Below, piece after piece: positions 1 through 10,859 of a stretch of DNA of 64,000 nt. Position 1 is the first letter of the stretch, and every line of letters begins with the position of its first letter. The translations under genes and the position numbers were made by a program. A model generated the notes under the pieces. That model did not search any database, was not told where the DNA came from, and saw only the letters and a list, made by a program, of their open reading frames with translations. The stretch is from Pseudorasbora parva (taxonomy: Eukaryota; Chordata; Actinopteri; Cypriniformes; Gobionidae), in contig NC_090175.1 in assembly GCF_024679245.1 (NCBI RefSeq), positions 48,337,153-48,401,152 on the forward strand, read 5' to 3'.

Positions 1-86
1 TGGCAACCGTCCTGACATTGAACCAGTGTGAAAAACATTTCTGCTCTTTTTAGGGCAATGAAGCTCAGCCCCGCTCTCTGCATGCC

Positions 87-2030
87 CTACTGCAGAGACG
101 GCCTGGAGTTTACCTGCTGCGATTTCACCTGGTTCTGCAAGTCCCACTGGGCTTGTTTCTCCCTCAGCAAACAGCGTTTTCTAGCCACTTTGGAAGGGTC
201 TGGGTCATTTTCACAGTGGGTGACAATGTGACCATCTTCGCCGCAGCGAAAACAGTACCCAGGACGAGGTCGGGGCACGCCTGTCCCACTCAGCTGAGAC
301 TGCTTAAACTCATTCGACTCAAACTGTCTAGGCCACGCCTTTTCAAAATTTCTATGGGAACCTAACGGTTGAGTTCGACTTTTCTGTGCTTCCAAAGTGA
401 CCACTTGAGTTTTTAACTCAGCTATTTGCTTTCTCAGCTCTGCAAGTTCTGAAAAACTTGAGTCAGTGTACAATGTCTTTTTCGGCACAACTGACTCCAT
501 AGTCTGGACTTGTGCTCTCAACTCATTTACTTCTGCTCTTAATTTCAAAAACTCCACAGATTCCTGGCAATCACCCTGCCCCTTCTTAGAACCTGAGATT
601 TTCTGAGAAGCTATCTGCGTGTGAATACTCGACATTGTTCTTTTCGAATCTGTCTCAACAGTTGTTTCACTCCCTACCTCCGCGACGTGGGTGGAAAGCT
701 GATTTGTGATGGCCTTTGACTTAAAAGGGTGTAAACTGGGTTTGTTCATTCCTAAATGACTTCGCATGCGCTCCTCTTTGGAAGCTAGCTTGTCCTCTTC
801 AGCCCTAACCGACACTACTAACTCAGCAAATGAAGGGGGGTTGGTCTTTCTTTCCTCAAGGCGCAAATTTGCAAGTAAACGGTTATCCCAACACCCTCTA
901 CAAAACTGCTTTAATAAGCTTCGGTCACGTTCAGCTTCTGAAATGCCTCCCCTCCGCACCGCTGCACTCAGCATGACTTGCAGCCGATGCAGGTAGCTAG
1001 AAGGTTTCTCCCCCTGATTCTGCAGCAGAGTCATAAATCTTGCCAATAACTCGTCACCATCCTCAACTGACCCATAGACAGACTCTAACAGCTCTAAATA
1101 TACCAACGGAGATGCTTGAGGACCAACATGCTTTACAACATCAGCCGCTGGCGGCAAAAGGCTGTCCAGTATTTTTCTGGTGCGAGACAAGTCAGAAATG
1201 GATGGGTCATCCAACAAGAAATCAACGCTCGCCCTCCAGGTATCAAAATCGGGTTCATTTCCTGGTCTAGGAACTTTCCCTGAAAACGACCTCAAGCGCA
1301 CAGGAATGTACTGAGTTGATACAGCATCAGTAGCTCGCACAATATGTTCAACTACTACGCGTTGTACGCTAGGGGGGCTTATTACATCCATTGGCAGAGC
1401 AGTACATGTGGGCACCGCATTTTCATCAACGGTTTTGGTCAGGTTTTTATATTTGCTTTGTTGGCTACTTGACAAAGACGCTCTATCTGACAATGGAGGA
1501 GCAGTTATCTCTTCGACTATTTTTTGTGATTGAGCGGATAACCGACGGGTTTGAGAATCGGCCACAATTGGAAAATCAGTGGCATCACTCGACGTGGGTG
1601 ATGGTTCAACAGAAGAGCTAGCAGCTTTAAGCTTCTTTAGCTCCTCTTGAATCAACACTTGAAAGGGTTTTCCGCTAACTCTAGCGATTTCTTGCAGTTC
1701 CTCTAGATAATCTCTAGTGACATCACCCCCAGTCGTCTGCGAATAAACACTGCTCAAGGCACGTACATTAAAGCAGGTGTCTGCATTAGAAGTGCTTACG
1801 ATTCGTAATGGCAACAAGGGTCGCAGCACATCCATTGCAGAGCTATATTGGAACTCTATGATAGCTTGCCGATGAAATTCTGAGGCTGGACTATCAATGA
1901 GCAAGGTTCGCTTTATACTACCATAACGCATCAGCCATGATTCAAGCTCTTGATCGGATTCAGATAGCGTTATACCGCTCACTAGAACGGCATCAGGAAC
2001 ACTCACTCTCTCACGTCTCACAATATCCAT
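87..2030 (-). CDS. Retrotransposon Gag polyprotein (PNMA/ZCCHC-like), intact
   Basis: A 647-residue uninterrupted frame. Residues 1-90 resemble the N-terminal RRM-like region of PNMA-family Gags (SGITLSESDQELESWLMRYG). About residues 245-400 look like a retrotransposon capsid domain: the stretch around FDTWRASVDFLLDD, then SPLVYLELLESVYGSVEDGD, then LHRLQVML. Two segments rich in Glu/Lys/Leu (about 495-570) look coiled-coil. Near residue 600 is one CCHC zinc knuckle, CFRCGEDGHIVTHC, which would bind the element's RNA. In this family Gag assembles the cytoplasmic virus-like particle. The ATG sits about 95 bases inside the LTR end, as expected. No internal stops are seen, so the copy may be young. 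A domesticated PNMA-type gene is the alternative, but the adjoining LTR-like end argues for a mobile element. Confidence 0.85.
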   Translation of the reverse strand: MDIVRRERVSVPDAVLVSGITLSESDQELESWLMRYGSIKRTLLIDSPASEFHRQAIIEFQYSSAMDVLRPLLPLRIVSTSNADTCFNVRALSSVYSQTTGGDVTRDYLEELQEIARVSGKPFQVLIQEELKKLKAASSSVEPSPTSSDATDFPIVADSQTRRLSAQSQKIVEEITAPPLSDRASLSSSQQSKYKNLTKTVDENAVPTCTALPMDVISPPSVQRVVVEHIVRATDAVSTQYIPVRLRSFSGKVPRPGNEPDFDTWRASVDFLLDDPSISDLSRTRKILDSLLPPAADVVKHVGPQASPLVYLELLESVYGSVEDGDELLARFMTLLQNQGEKPSSYLHRLQVMLSAAVRRGGISEAERDRSLLKQFCRGCWDNRLLANLRLEERKTNPPSFAELVVSVRAEEDKLASKEERMRSHLGMNKPSLHPFKSKAITNQLSTHVAEVGSETTVETDSKRTMSSIHTQIASQKISGSKKGQGDCQESVEFLKLRAEVNELRAQVQTMESVVPKKTLYTDSSFSELAELRKQIAELKTQVVTLEAQKSRTQPLGSHRNFEKAWPRQFESNEFKQSQLSGTGVPRPRPGYCFRCGEDGHIVTHCENDPDPSKVARKRCLLREKQAQWDLQNQVKSQQVNSRPSLQ

Positions 2031-2123
2031 AGTTCACAACTACACTATACGCTGCTTTGACACAGATGAGAAGTCACTATTGTTTTATGACATTCCAAAT
2101 TCTCCTGGCTGGCTCGCCAAGTT

Positions 2124-4145
2124 TGTAGCCCTTCACTCAATCTAGTACAGACACAAAGTCTGCGTATGGACCAGTTTAATCAGAAGGCTAGATTCGTCTG
2201 CAGAGAATAAGAATGTCACAACAATAATGAACCACTCATCAACAGGTAAGGTTTAACTCGTTGTATTTCTTTTCAAATTTCAGGTTTTAAATGTGACAAG
2301 TGAAATGTATGACAATGAAAAGAAAATAAAATAAAAGTGTAACAAAACAAAGTAAGTGAAATAAAATACAATGTATATTTTCCCAAATAAATAAAATTAA
2401 AACAATTTCTTTAAGACCTCAAATGAATTCTGTGATCCTAAACTCTGTTCTCTCTTATTTCCTTTACAGGATTCAAGACTTAATGGAGCTTAAAGTACAC
2501 AAAAGGTAAGTGTAATCACCAAAAAAAATAAATAAAAAAAAAATACTAATTTCAAATAAAATTAACTTCAAATTATTTTTCCCTTCTAGGTTTCACTAGT
2601 CTCTTTCAGTTTTTTTTTTTTTCCTTTCTGAATCAATCAATCAATCCAACCCAACCACCGAGGACCTCACCCTAGGAAATGTAAATTGAAATATTAAAAA
2701 TAAAATGAGAAAAATAAAATGTGAAATTTAAATCCCTTTTGAAATGTCTTTCTGGCTTCAAATTAATAAAAGACCAGAGAAATTAAAGAAAGTAAAAAAA
2801 TAAATAAATAAAAGAAATTACATTGATCAAGCAAAAAAAACAAACAACAATAAATTCACATTTAATTCCCTTCACTGAAATTTAAACCTGTTTTCAAAAT
2901 GTTGTGCAATTGCTCAGTATCTCAAATGATTCACAACTTTGTGAATGTGAAATGAACGACGAATGTGTGCTTTTCTCAGTCTATCCTCTGCGATTGAATC
3001 CTTTTGGAAGAGCTATTTGAATCAGATGCAAGTGCTGTTGGGTCAATCCTACCGTCCAAATCGGCAATGACAAGTTCAGTGTCACAAAAATCACGCTCGC
3101 TGTTAGGTCCGTGTGGCTCGCCAGTCCCCACTCCCTCCGTGAACACGGGAGTTAGAACGAAATCCAGGAATCCAGAAACTCCACTCCGTTAAGCATCGAT
3201 CATGTGTCAGCAACTCAGCAGTGCACTTGACAGGATTAAGATTCGCTCAAATCCAGAAGAATGGACAAGAAAAACAGAAAAAAGAGAGGGGAAAAAACCT
3301 GACCTTGAATACAAGGTCACAAAATCATCATTAGCACTTTTTTTTCCGTTACACAGATCTCACATCCATTACCATGATCCAACACAGCACCAAAATGGCG
3401 ATCGCATATTTACATATGAACGTGCAACATTCGTTCACCACATGTGGTCTTGTATCACACGGATCAAAATGAAAGGACACTACAATACATCGTTCACATT
3501 TTCTTTACATTTCACTAGTATGAACATTTCAGCAATATTTTACTCAGATTAATACATGACATGAGAATTTTAACTCACCAAAACACGATGAACTTGAACA
3601 CTCAATCCCTTTTAGGTCTGTGGATTTCCTACAACTTGACTTTTTTTTTTTCTGCTCATCCAGCTCTCAGAAATAAATGAACTCTCAGTTTCCTCATAAA
3701 ACGTCTTTTTCAACGCACTATGCGTTACGAGGCTTCTTCTCAGTAGCTGCGTCACGTATTATCAATCTCAAATCTCTATTTTTTCACATAACTTCACTTC
3801 TTCACAGTCTAAATAGTCTCTGGACATGTATAACTTCCATTAAAATCACATATTTGTCTTTGATTTTTTTCAAATGCGTTACTTCTCTTTGGAGAGACTC
3901 GATTCACGTCTGCACTTCTGATCAGCCGATGAGAGAGAGAGCACGAGCTCCAACCGCGTGCGAAATCCGGAAAACAAAAAATGCGCTAGAGAACATCCTC
4001 GATCCTCATTGGTCGGTTCTTACAAACACAAAATAATTCGATTGGATGTCCTAATACTCATGAAAATAAATTCTTATTTGAAAAGAAAAAATGTCCTGAC
4101 TCATTTATTAAATTTTGTCATGTATTTTTGGTAACCTGGGTTACA
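2124..4145 (-). repeat. Probable 5' LTR of the retrotransposon
   Basis: Read on the minus strand the segment starts TGTAACCC at 4145 and ends GGGCTACA at 2124, giving near-perfect TG...CA short inverted ends directly before the candidate primer site. About 2.0 kb is long for an LTR, and the second LTR needed for proof is outside the window. Short frames inside it (for example 3004-3192, 3202-3552, 3677-4036 on the plus strand) match nothing I recognise and are not called. Confidence 0.5.
2204..2505 (+). other. Antisense mini-exon-like segments inside the LTR
   Basis: On the strand opposite to the retrotransposon there are two short segments bounded by good splice signals: 2204-2245 (preceded by TCTGCAG, followed by GTAAGG) and 2470-2505 (preceded by TTTACAG, followed by GTAAGT). 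A third acceptor, CCCTTCTAG, precedes 2590. The first contains an ATG that would hit a stop in the second. This could be chance or an antisense non-coding transcript. No transcript evidence is available. Confidence 0.2.
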
Positions 4146-4491
4146 TAATTCTTACGAATTGTCTATACTGCAGTGATGGGTAGGTGCGGGGTTTGAGGTT
4201 TAGTCATTCATTTGAAATCATACGAATTGACCAAATTGTCAAAACTTACGAACTGCAGTGAGAGCTGATTGGTTTTTGCAGTTAAACACCTTTGAGACGC
4301 ATGTTTTAATCCAACTTTTTTTTACTTTACACTAGACGTGTGTGCAATGGTCAAACATGTTTGTCTAGATTGTTTACATAGACAAATGGAAATGGAATGG
4401 AAAAAACAAGGGAGATGATTTCTAAAATGTCAGAATGAGGGTAAAAATTGGTTTACAAATATATATATTTTTTAAGTAAACCTCAAAGAAC

Positions 4492-4570
<79 letters not shown>

Positions 4571-5936
4571 ATACAAAAATGCATGCCATGTATTCTTTAA
4601 AGCCCAACAGGCAAGATATATCAGTCTTCTTTGCTGCGGATGGGACTATTTATTACATTTTCAGGTTTAGAATAGATTGAGACCCGTTACCTGCCTTGCC
4701 AAAGACCTTAGAGTCACGCAATCTCAAAAACCCAGAGGGATGTGGAAACGGTCATATTTAAAATGTAATAGCTATTGAGAAGAGATAATATTCTCCTCTG
4801 AATCTATGGGTACTTCACACCTAAGCAAAAAAGAAAAAAAAAGAAGAAAATCCACAAAATCATGCTGATGTTATAATGTGTCTTTATAAGTGTCCTGTCA
4901 TCTTACATCAAAGACTGCATGGGTTTGTGATTTTGGGAAAACATTTAGATAATTTAGATAATGAGAGAATGATACCACATTACCCATTTTCACTAATAGG
5001 GCCATGTTCATTATTCACGCAGTATGATCTGCAAAGCTTCAAGAAATGTATATCAAATACTTGACCGAAAGCAGTCAATGCAAACGTAATTGATTTCGGC
5101 ACTCATTTCCTAAATATGAAATGTGGCAAGGAAAACATCACATAGGAAATCATCAATCATTATGACAAAGCAAGGTTTGGATTTTAGATTGCTAAATGGT
5201 AAAAGTTACATGACTCAAAGTTAAATGTAAAAAAATGTTACATTTACAAAATAAGTTTCTACATCCATGCTATGGTATTTATAAAATACAGTAAAACAGT
5301 AATATTGTCAAATATTACAATTTAAAATAACTATTTTCAATTTTATTATATTTTAAAATATAATGGAAAAGTGGAATGTTCAGCAGTCATTACTCCAGTC
5401 TCAGGATAACATTTCATATTATCAAAAATGTTATTTAATTTTTTTATATATATTGAAAAAAATATGGGAACCATGATATATATTTTTTTATGAATAGAAA
5501 GTTCAAATGAACAGTATTTATTTGGGGGTAAAAAATTAAATGCTTAAAAAATGCTTTTTCTGTCATTTGAATCCTTGTTGAATAAAATTATTAATTTCTT
5601 AAAAAAAAAAAAAAAAAAGTATGAACCACACCCTTTTGAACAGTAGTACATATTAAAGGTGCTAGAAAAAGTGGTTCCACTTTATATTGGATTGCCTTAC
5701 TACTTAAGTCAAAAAATAAGTACAATGATAAATAATAACTCATAATAGGCTATTTTCGAGGCTCTCTCCTGAACGCTGGGTTTTGATGGCCATGCCGCAA
5801 TAGAGACTTGGAAGTAAACACCCACGGCTAGGATTGGATAAAGTTTGCATATTTAATGAGCTTTAGCTCCCCTGTCAGTTCAGTTCACATGAGGAAGAGA
5901 TTGTTTTGAAAGTGGCAACCCAGGGTATTCTCAAAA
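4146..5936. other. Gene-free AT-rich DNA
   Basis: Apart from the (AT)n tract at 4496-4567 and a poly-A run near 5600-5618, I see no coding pattern, RNA gene or clear repeat ends here. Confidence 0.6.
4496..4567. repeat. (AT)n microsatellite
   Basis: About 72 bases of uninterrupted AT dinucleotide. The Tyr/Ile-rich frame across it is an artefact. Confidence 0.95.
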
Positions 5937-6112
5937 AAATCCGTATAAATAGTACGAGTGTGCAATGTCGTGGAATGTATGCCAAAACTCATTTTGGCGT
6001 GTCTATGGCACGCTGTTTTTCGCGTGCATATGATACGCATTTTATGGCGTATTATACATACGAAACCCCCACCCCACCACCCTAAACCTACCCAAGCGCG
6101 TGTCATATATAC

Positions 6113-6570
6113 AATACATGTGAAGGGTCTACTATAATCTATGATACAGCAGGTTTACAAGATTATAGTAGACCCTTCACATGTATTGTACTCTGAGTAT
6201 GTGTTGATGAACTCTGGAAGGAGATATAGGGTCCCTCTATGCAAGCATAATCGTTATAAACATTCGTTTGTCCCGTTGTCGATAAAAGCACTTAATGAGC
6301 AATTTTAACTATGGCAATCATGTTTTACATAATGCTTATATTATATAATTATGTGTATATTTAATTGGTTTTTTGTTTTATTTATTTTTTATTTTTGTTT
6401 TATTTTTTTTTATTTTATTTTTTACGAATTATCATGTTTGGAGAGTAGGGTTTCATGAATTGGTGTACCTATGGGATGTATGTCTGTGTATGTTGATGTG
6501 CAGCAGTTCTCTCATCCAAAACAAATTTCTCCTAAGGGAGACAATAAATGATACCTTGACCTTGACCTTG
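6113..6570 (+). mobile_element. 5'-truncated LINE fragment with inverted 5' end
   Basis: The insert contains the last 32 codons of a LINE ORF2 (6210-6308), a 3' UTR, and a 3' end with tandem TTGACC repeats (6554-6570), as in LINEs that end in short repeats. At its left edge is a perfect 30-base inverted repeat (about 6111-6140 against 6161-6190), as produced when the 5' part of a LINE integrates inverted (twin priming). The LINE clade is not determined. Confidence 0.65.
6210..6308 (+). pseudogene. LINE ORF2 C-terminal fragment
   Basis: The frame reads NSGRRYRVPLCKHNRYKHSF followed by VPLSIKALNEQF and a stop. The pattern Tyr-Arg-Val-Pro, Arg-Tyr-Lys-x-Ser-Phe-Val-Pro, Ile-x-x-Leu-Asn is the usual C-terminus of fish LINE reverse transcriptase proteins. 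Everything upstream is missing. Confidence 0.6.
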
Positions 6571-6696
6571 GCCATAAAGTGCGTATCATATGCACGCGAA
6601 AAACAGCGTATCATATGCACGCCAAAATGAGTTTTGACGTATACATTCCACGACATTGCACACTCGTACTATTTATACGCATTTATGTGTGATCGG

Positions 6697-8820
6697 GTTG
6701 GGCAACCGGACTGATTCTCTCTATCACAGAGCTTGTAAACGTCTTTATCAAACAAACACAATCATTTATTTCTCATCCACCCACAATTGATTGGAATATT
6801 ATTTTTGTATTACATGGCCCGTCCGATCGGTGTGTATAAGCACAAACTGCGCATGCACACACACACACACGTGCGCCCAAATGTCAAGTCAAAAGAGAGT
6901 GAACAGCGCAGATCAAGAAAAGAATATTATTTAACTACTTGAGATTCACTGGACATTTTGGTAACCCGTCTGGAAAACACACAGCCCCCGCAATTGTGCT
7001 TTGAGAGCCCCCTGGCCCATACGTGTCTGAGTCCAGCATTCTAAAGGTATGTTCTATTAGACACGTACACATAATTAAAACGATCTATAACAATCCAATA
7101 CTATCACCTATAAAAACATGTTTTACTCACATACCGGTAAGTGTGTAGCACCATTCCTGTCGGATCCAGAAGACACAGCGTTGTATTTAATCTCAGTTTT
7201 TCTGCAAATCCAGCACCTGAGACTAATATCACCACATTCCTTATATTAGGATCCAAAAGAAGCTCATGCAGCGACTGTGTTCTTCCACAATATCTTGCTA
7301 TCTTCTTCGGCATGTTTATTGCTGCTGGCTAGCGAAATCCATGGCCGGGGCTACTGAATTAGACATGCTTATCATTCTGTCGCGGTGTTTTATCGTGCGA
7401 GGACGTCAAGATGCGCACACAATTGTTTTCTGGGCCTGGTGTCTATAAAAGCTTTTCTTTGACTAACAAGGAATCAAGGCTCTGAAACTTACAGGATAAT
7501 CTTATATTACCATGACCATATATATATATATATCAAAAGCTCAAAGGAAAGTTGATTTCTTAATTCATCACCCCTTTAAGGGTAGGGTTAGGTGTAAGCG
7601 AAGTGTCAGCAGTGTAATCATAAATGTTACTAAATTAGCATACAGATATAATTACATGCAGGTATGTTAAAATGTAAAATGTAGGTGCAACGAAAAAACA
7701 TGTATGTACTGTATATGTACACAATAATTGCATTGTATCAAATGATTCATTTGAATGTTATGGCCACTCACTCTAACTAAAACATTTCATGGCGCATACA
7801 TTTTTTCTTTTCATCATCTTCCAAATAAATGCTCACACAGGAAATATACACAATACCTCTGTGACTTCAAACTGGACAGGAAATAGTTAAACCTATTGAG
7901 CATTCAGAGACACAACTGAAGTGAAGCAGGATTTTACATTTGAAAAACATGAACTGAGACTGCCTACTTGCTTTTTCCAAGATTGATAAAATTTCTGAAG
8001 CTATCGAAAGAAAATGGTGCCATGAAATTATTCAAAGTGTTGAGGCTGAGGGAGAAAAGTTATTAGATATTGTACAAGCCAAGAAAAGGGATTCTGACAG
8101 ACCTTTCAGCTTTTAACAATGGGTTTCCATTTGTGGAAGTGGCTGTATAAGACAGCTCAAATATTAGTAGAAGAAAGAAATATGGCGAAAAAGAGCTTCA
8201 CGTCATTCGTAAGTGTCTTTTGAAATATAACAGAGCAGCAAAAATATCTCAGCCTCACGCCCACGCACTCTTCCGGAAAATATAGTTTTGAACTTGTGCT
8301 TTTGTCACTCCAGACCCGAGAGTCTCTGCATATGTATTTTCCTCCTCAGGAGAGCTCTGTCTCATTTTAAGACCTCTCAGCTACCTTACATGAAATAAAA
8401 GGGCTGTATATTACCATGACACCAGAGCAGTCAGTACCACAGTTAGATGACCCTGTTTAAAGCTTCTCTCTCTCTTAACCCTGGGATAATTACCTATAGG
8501 AGAGAAACAAACATCTTTATAGATTTCTGTCTAAAATAATTGGAGAATAACTCCCCAAAGATGAACAAGACAACAAAAGAGTCTGAGAATCGAAATAAGA
8601 ACTGAATGAGTAACTTGAATAGAATCCCCTAAAGTAGAAATCAAGTGGATTAGGTCTGACTAAAGGGATTGCTGACTGTCGGGTTGTGTGTTTTGCAGAG
8701 AGGCCCAGGAGGAGAAAGGAAAGCTGAGGTAAACATAGGCAGTTGCTTAAGTCTAAGGTGATTTTATTTTCACAAGCTATTTGTCCAAACAAAAAAAGCT
8801 CAAAAAGTGCTCCACTTAAA
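6697..8820. other. Intergenic DNA without a recognised gene
   Basis: A short minus-strand frame at 7104-7313 starts MPKKIARYCGRTQSLHELL, and a good donor (GTATGTGAGT) lies inside it near 7139. I do not recognise it and it may belong to a repeat. Otherwise only short CA and TA runs (around 6856 and 7516) are visible. Confidence 0.45.
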
Positions 8821-9291
8821 GTACACTCTTAGAAGAAAAGGTTCTATCGGCGCTACGTATTTGGAACCCTTTATATACAGGGTTTATATATCCTTTATAT
8901 ACACCAGTATAGTTGAGTATACTCTAAAGAACCTTTTGTGCTAAAAGGGTTCTATAATGACAAGAAAGAAACATTTTAAGTGCCGAAATGGTTCTATATA
9001 CAACACTGCAAAAAAAAAATGCATTTCTTATCAAAGAAAAAATGCATTTCTTATCTTAGCAAAAACTCTCTTAATTTTGAGTTATTTTTCCTCAAAATAA
9101 GACAATATTTTTTTCTTTTCTAGTAAATACTTCTTGTTTTAAGAATGTTTAGATGTTTGGACTAGAAACAAGACAAAAATACTAAGTAAGAAAAGCATTT
9201 TTTTGCAGTGAACCTTTTAGGGGTTCTGACGACGTAGCACCGATAGAACCTTTTAAGATCCCATATAGAACCTTTTCTTCTAAGAGTGTAC
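8821..9291. mobile_element. MITE with about 28-base terminal inverted repeats
   Basis: The left end GTACACTCTTAGAAGAAAAG is matched by its reverse complement at the right end (9270-9291). The interior contains several copies of the AGGTTCTAT/ATAGAACC motif and no coding frame. A second MITE is nested at 9004-9210. Confidence 0.75.
9004..9210. mobile_element. Nested MITE with CACTGCAAAAA ends
   Basis: The left end CACTGCAAAAAAAAAATGCA and the right end AAGCATTTTTTTGCAGTG are inverted repeats. The element interrupts the larger MITE at 8821-9291. It is 207 bases long and non-coding. Confidence 0.7.
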
Positions 9292-9524
9292 AAAATAAAA
9301 AATAAACAAAACATGTACTTTACATATCGTATAGTGCCAGCAAAACTGGGCACTATACATTGCCTAGAGGCACAAGCCTCTGAAAAATGTCTCTCTGCGG
9401 ACCATTTCACCAGCTTTTTGACTTCCCGTGCTACCGACCTTTCTAGACACACACAAACAATGACTTACAAAGGCGATCTTCCTGCCAAACTCCAGCAGAT
9501 CATACCATTTAATGGAGGTAAAGT

Positions 9525-9765
9525 TTAAAGGGATAGTTCACCCAAAAAAATTTAATTAGCCCATGATTTACTCACCCTCAAGTAATTATGACATTCTTCT
9601 TTTAGACGAATACAATCATTACATTAAATGGCCTGGCTCTTCCCAGCTTTATAATGGCAGTGAATTGTAGGGTCATTTTTGAAGTCCATAAAAGTGCATC
9701 TATCCATCATGTAACTGCTCCACGCGGCTCCGTGGGTTAATAAAGGCCTTCTGAAGCGAAGTGGA
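9525..9765. repeat. Truncated copy of the TTAAAGGGATAGTTCACCC repeat family
   Basis: Starts TTAAAGGGATAGTTCACCC and continues through TTTACTCACCCTCAAGTAAT, the hallmark of an abundant cyprinid foldback/MITE family also present at 20684-21150, 42685-48618, 53022-53656 and 55530-55797. Its right inverted end is missing. Confidence 0.65.
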
Positions 9766-9819
9766 AAATAAAATATTTTTATTTTTATATTTTATCTTTT
9801 AGAATAATTCATTAATTAA

Positions 9820-10855
9820 AGTTCCCCTATTATGCTAGACTAGGTAAACCCAGACTGATCTGCTGGCATTAATTTCGCCCTGCAACTCTGGCAAGTCTGA
9901 AAACCTGTACGTTCATTTCTACTGCTTCTGTTACACTTTTGCGGGAACCAATCACAGACTGTCTCATCCACCTGGGGCGCTATTGGTTGGTTTCACACGA
10001 TGACACATAGAGATTGCACATTGATCACCCCTCTTGTGGTCTGATTGGTCAAAGGACTATCCAATTGCGTACAGAGTCATTTGAATAATGCTCCGCCTCT
10101 TGTGCAGTAGAAAATACAGAGCAGATCCCCCAGACCAATGTTCAATTTTAAATTGAGCTTGATCTGGTGATAGCCAGACAACTATTATGCTTTTTCAGAT
10201 ATTACCTTTCATGTAGTGTGTAATACAGCTGTTTGTGAATATAAAAGGTTTGCAAAGCTTTAAAGATCTCAATAAATATATTCTCTGAACTGCCTGAAAT
10301 GTTTTGTCAATAATTCCAGTCTCACTTTCTACACAAACCTACATGGGTTTGTACCAAAGTGCATAGTGCCAGCCTTTGGTCTCCATTGGCTGCCTGCAAA
10401 ATACATCTCCTTGATCCTTGAACACTGTAGTTGAAGCTAGCCTGGAAGTGTTTTGTTTGTGTTGTCTGCATGTCGAGAAGACGCTGTACTACAGGATTTG
10501 CAGTACTACTATACGATGAGGACTTAGGCTCTAATTGATATGGTAAAACCGACACTGACGTACCACGGTGTATACAGGTGCTGAGGAAGCTGGGTATTGT
10601 TTTTTATGACATGTGCTGTAAGCTTTTGACCAATCATAACAGAGACTGGGCAATCTGACCAATCAGAGCAGAGTGGCTTGCAGAGAGGAGGGGTTTAGAG
10701 ACGCTGCAGCTTCGAACAAACCGTTTCAGATGATGTAAGATAAGAGGTGATGCTGCAGCATAGATAATGAGAAAATTAATTTGGATGCAAGACAAACTTT
10801 TATGGGAGACCTGCAAAACAAAATATGTAACCTTTAAATAGCAAAATAGAGGCAC
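9820..10855. mobile_element. TTAA-flanked non-autonomous DNA element, interrupted
   Basis: The left end AGTTCCCCTATTATGC, after TTAA at 9816-9819, is matched in inverted form by the right end GCAAAATAGAGGCAC before TTAA at 10856-10859 (about 80% identity, end offset by one base). The short minus-strand frames inside (10322-10555, 10634-10855) are not recognisable proteins. A 346-base element is inserted at 9836-10181. Confidence 0.6.
9836..10181. mobile_element. Nested 346-base element with 9-base target duplication
   Basis: Flanked by the perfect direct repeat CTATTATGC at 9827-9835 and 10182-10190. The two ends are imperfect inverted repeats (TAGACTAGGTAAACCCAGA against TTGTCTGGCTATCACCAGA). 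A 9-base duplication suggests a Mutator-like element, but no transposase is present and the superfamily is an inference. Confidence 0.6.
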
Positions 10856-10859
10856 TTAA

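Larger units (their letters stand above)
1..4145 (-). mobile_element. Ty3/Gypsy-like LTR retrotransposon, 5' portion (cut by window edge)
   Basis: A minus-strand element made of a probable 5' LTR (2124-4145), a short leader with a candidate primer-binding region at about 2101-2123, and a complete gag reading frame (87-2030). On the minus strand the leader right after the LTR reads AACTTGGCGAGCC, with the TGG that usually begins a tRNA primer site. Protease, reverse transcriptase and integrase would lie left of base 1 and cannot be assessed. The 3' LTR and the target-site duplication are also outside. Placement in Ty3/Gypsy rests on the gag type only. Confidence 0.7.
5937..6696. mobile_element. 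Palindromic MITE, copy A, split by a LINE insertion
   Basis: The left arm (5937-6112) and right arm (6571-6696) are inverted copies of each other sharing GTACGAGTGTGCAATGTCG and the CGTGCATATGATACGC motif. The left part keeps the central C-rich core (6066-6095). Compared with copies at 21291-21605 and 31534-31810, the segment 6113-6570 is extra, so this copy was interrupted. No coding capacity. Confidence 0.8.

Noticed and set aside
3202..4036. 116- and 119-residue plus-strand frames in the LTR
   Set aside because: No recognisable domain, low-complexity composition, and antisense to the retrotransposon.
6545..6570. Tandem TGACCT half-sites as a nuclear receptor response element
   Set aside because: They coincide with the tandem-repeat 3' tail of a LINE fragment far from any gene; more simply explained as the retroelement tail.
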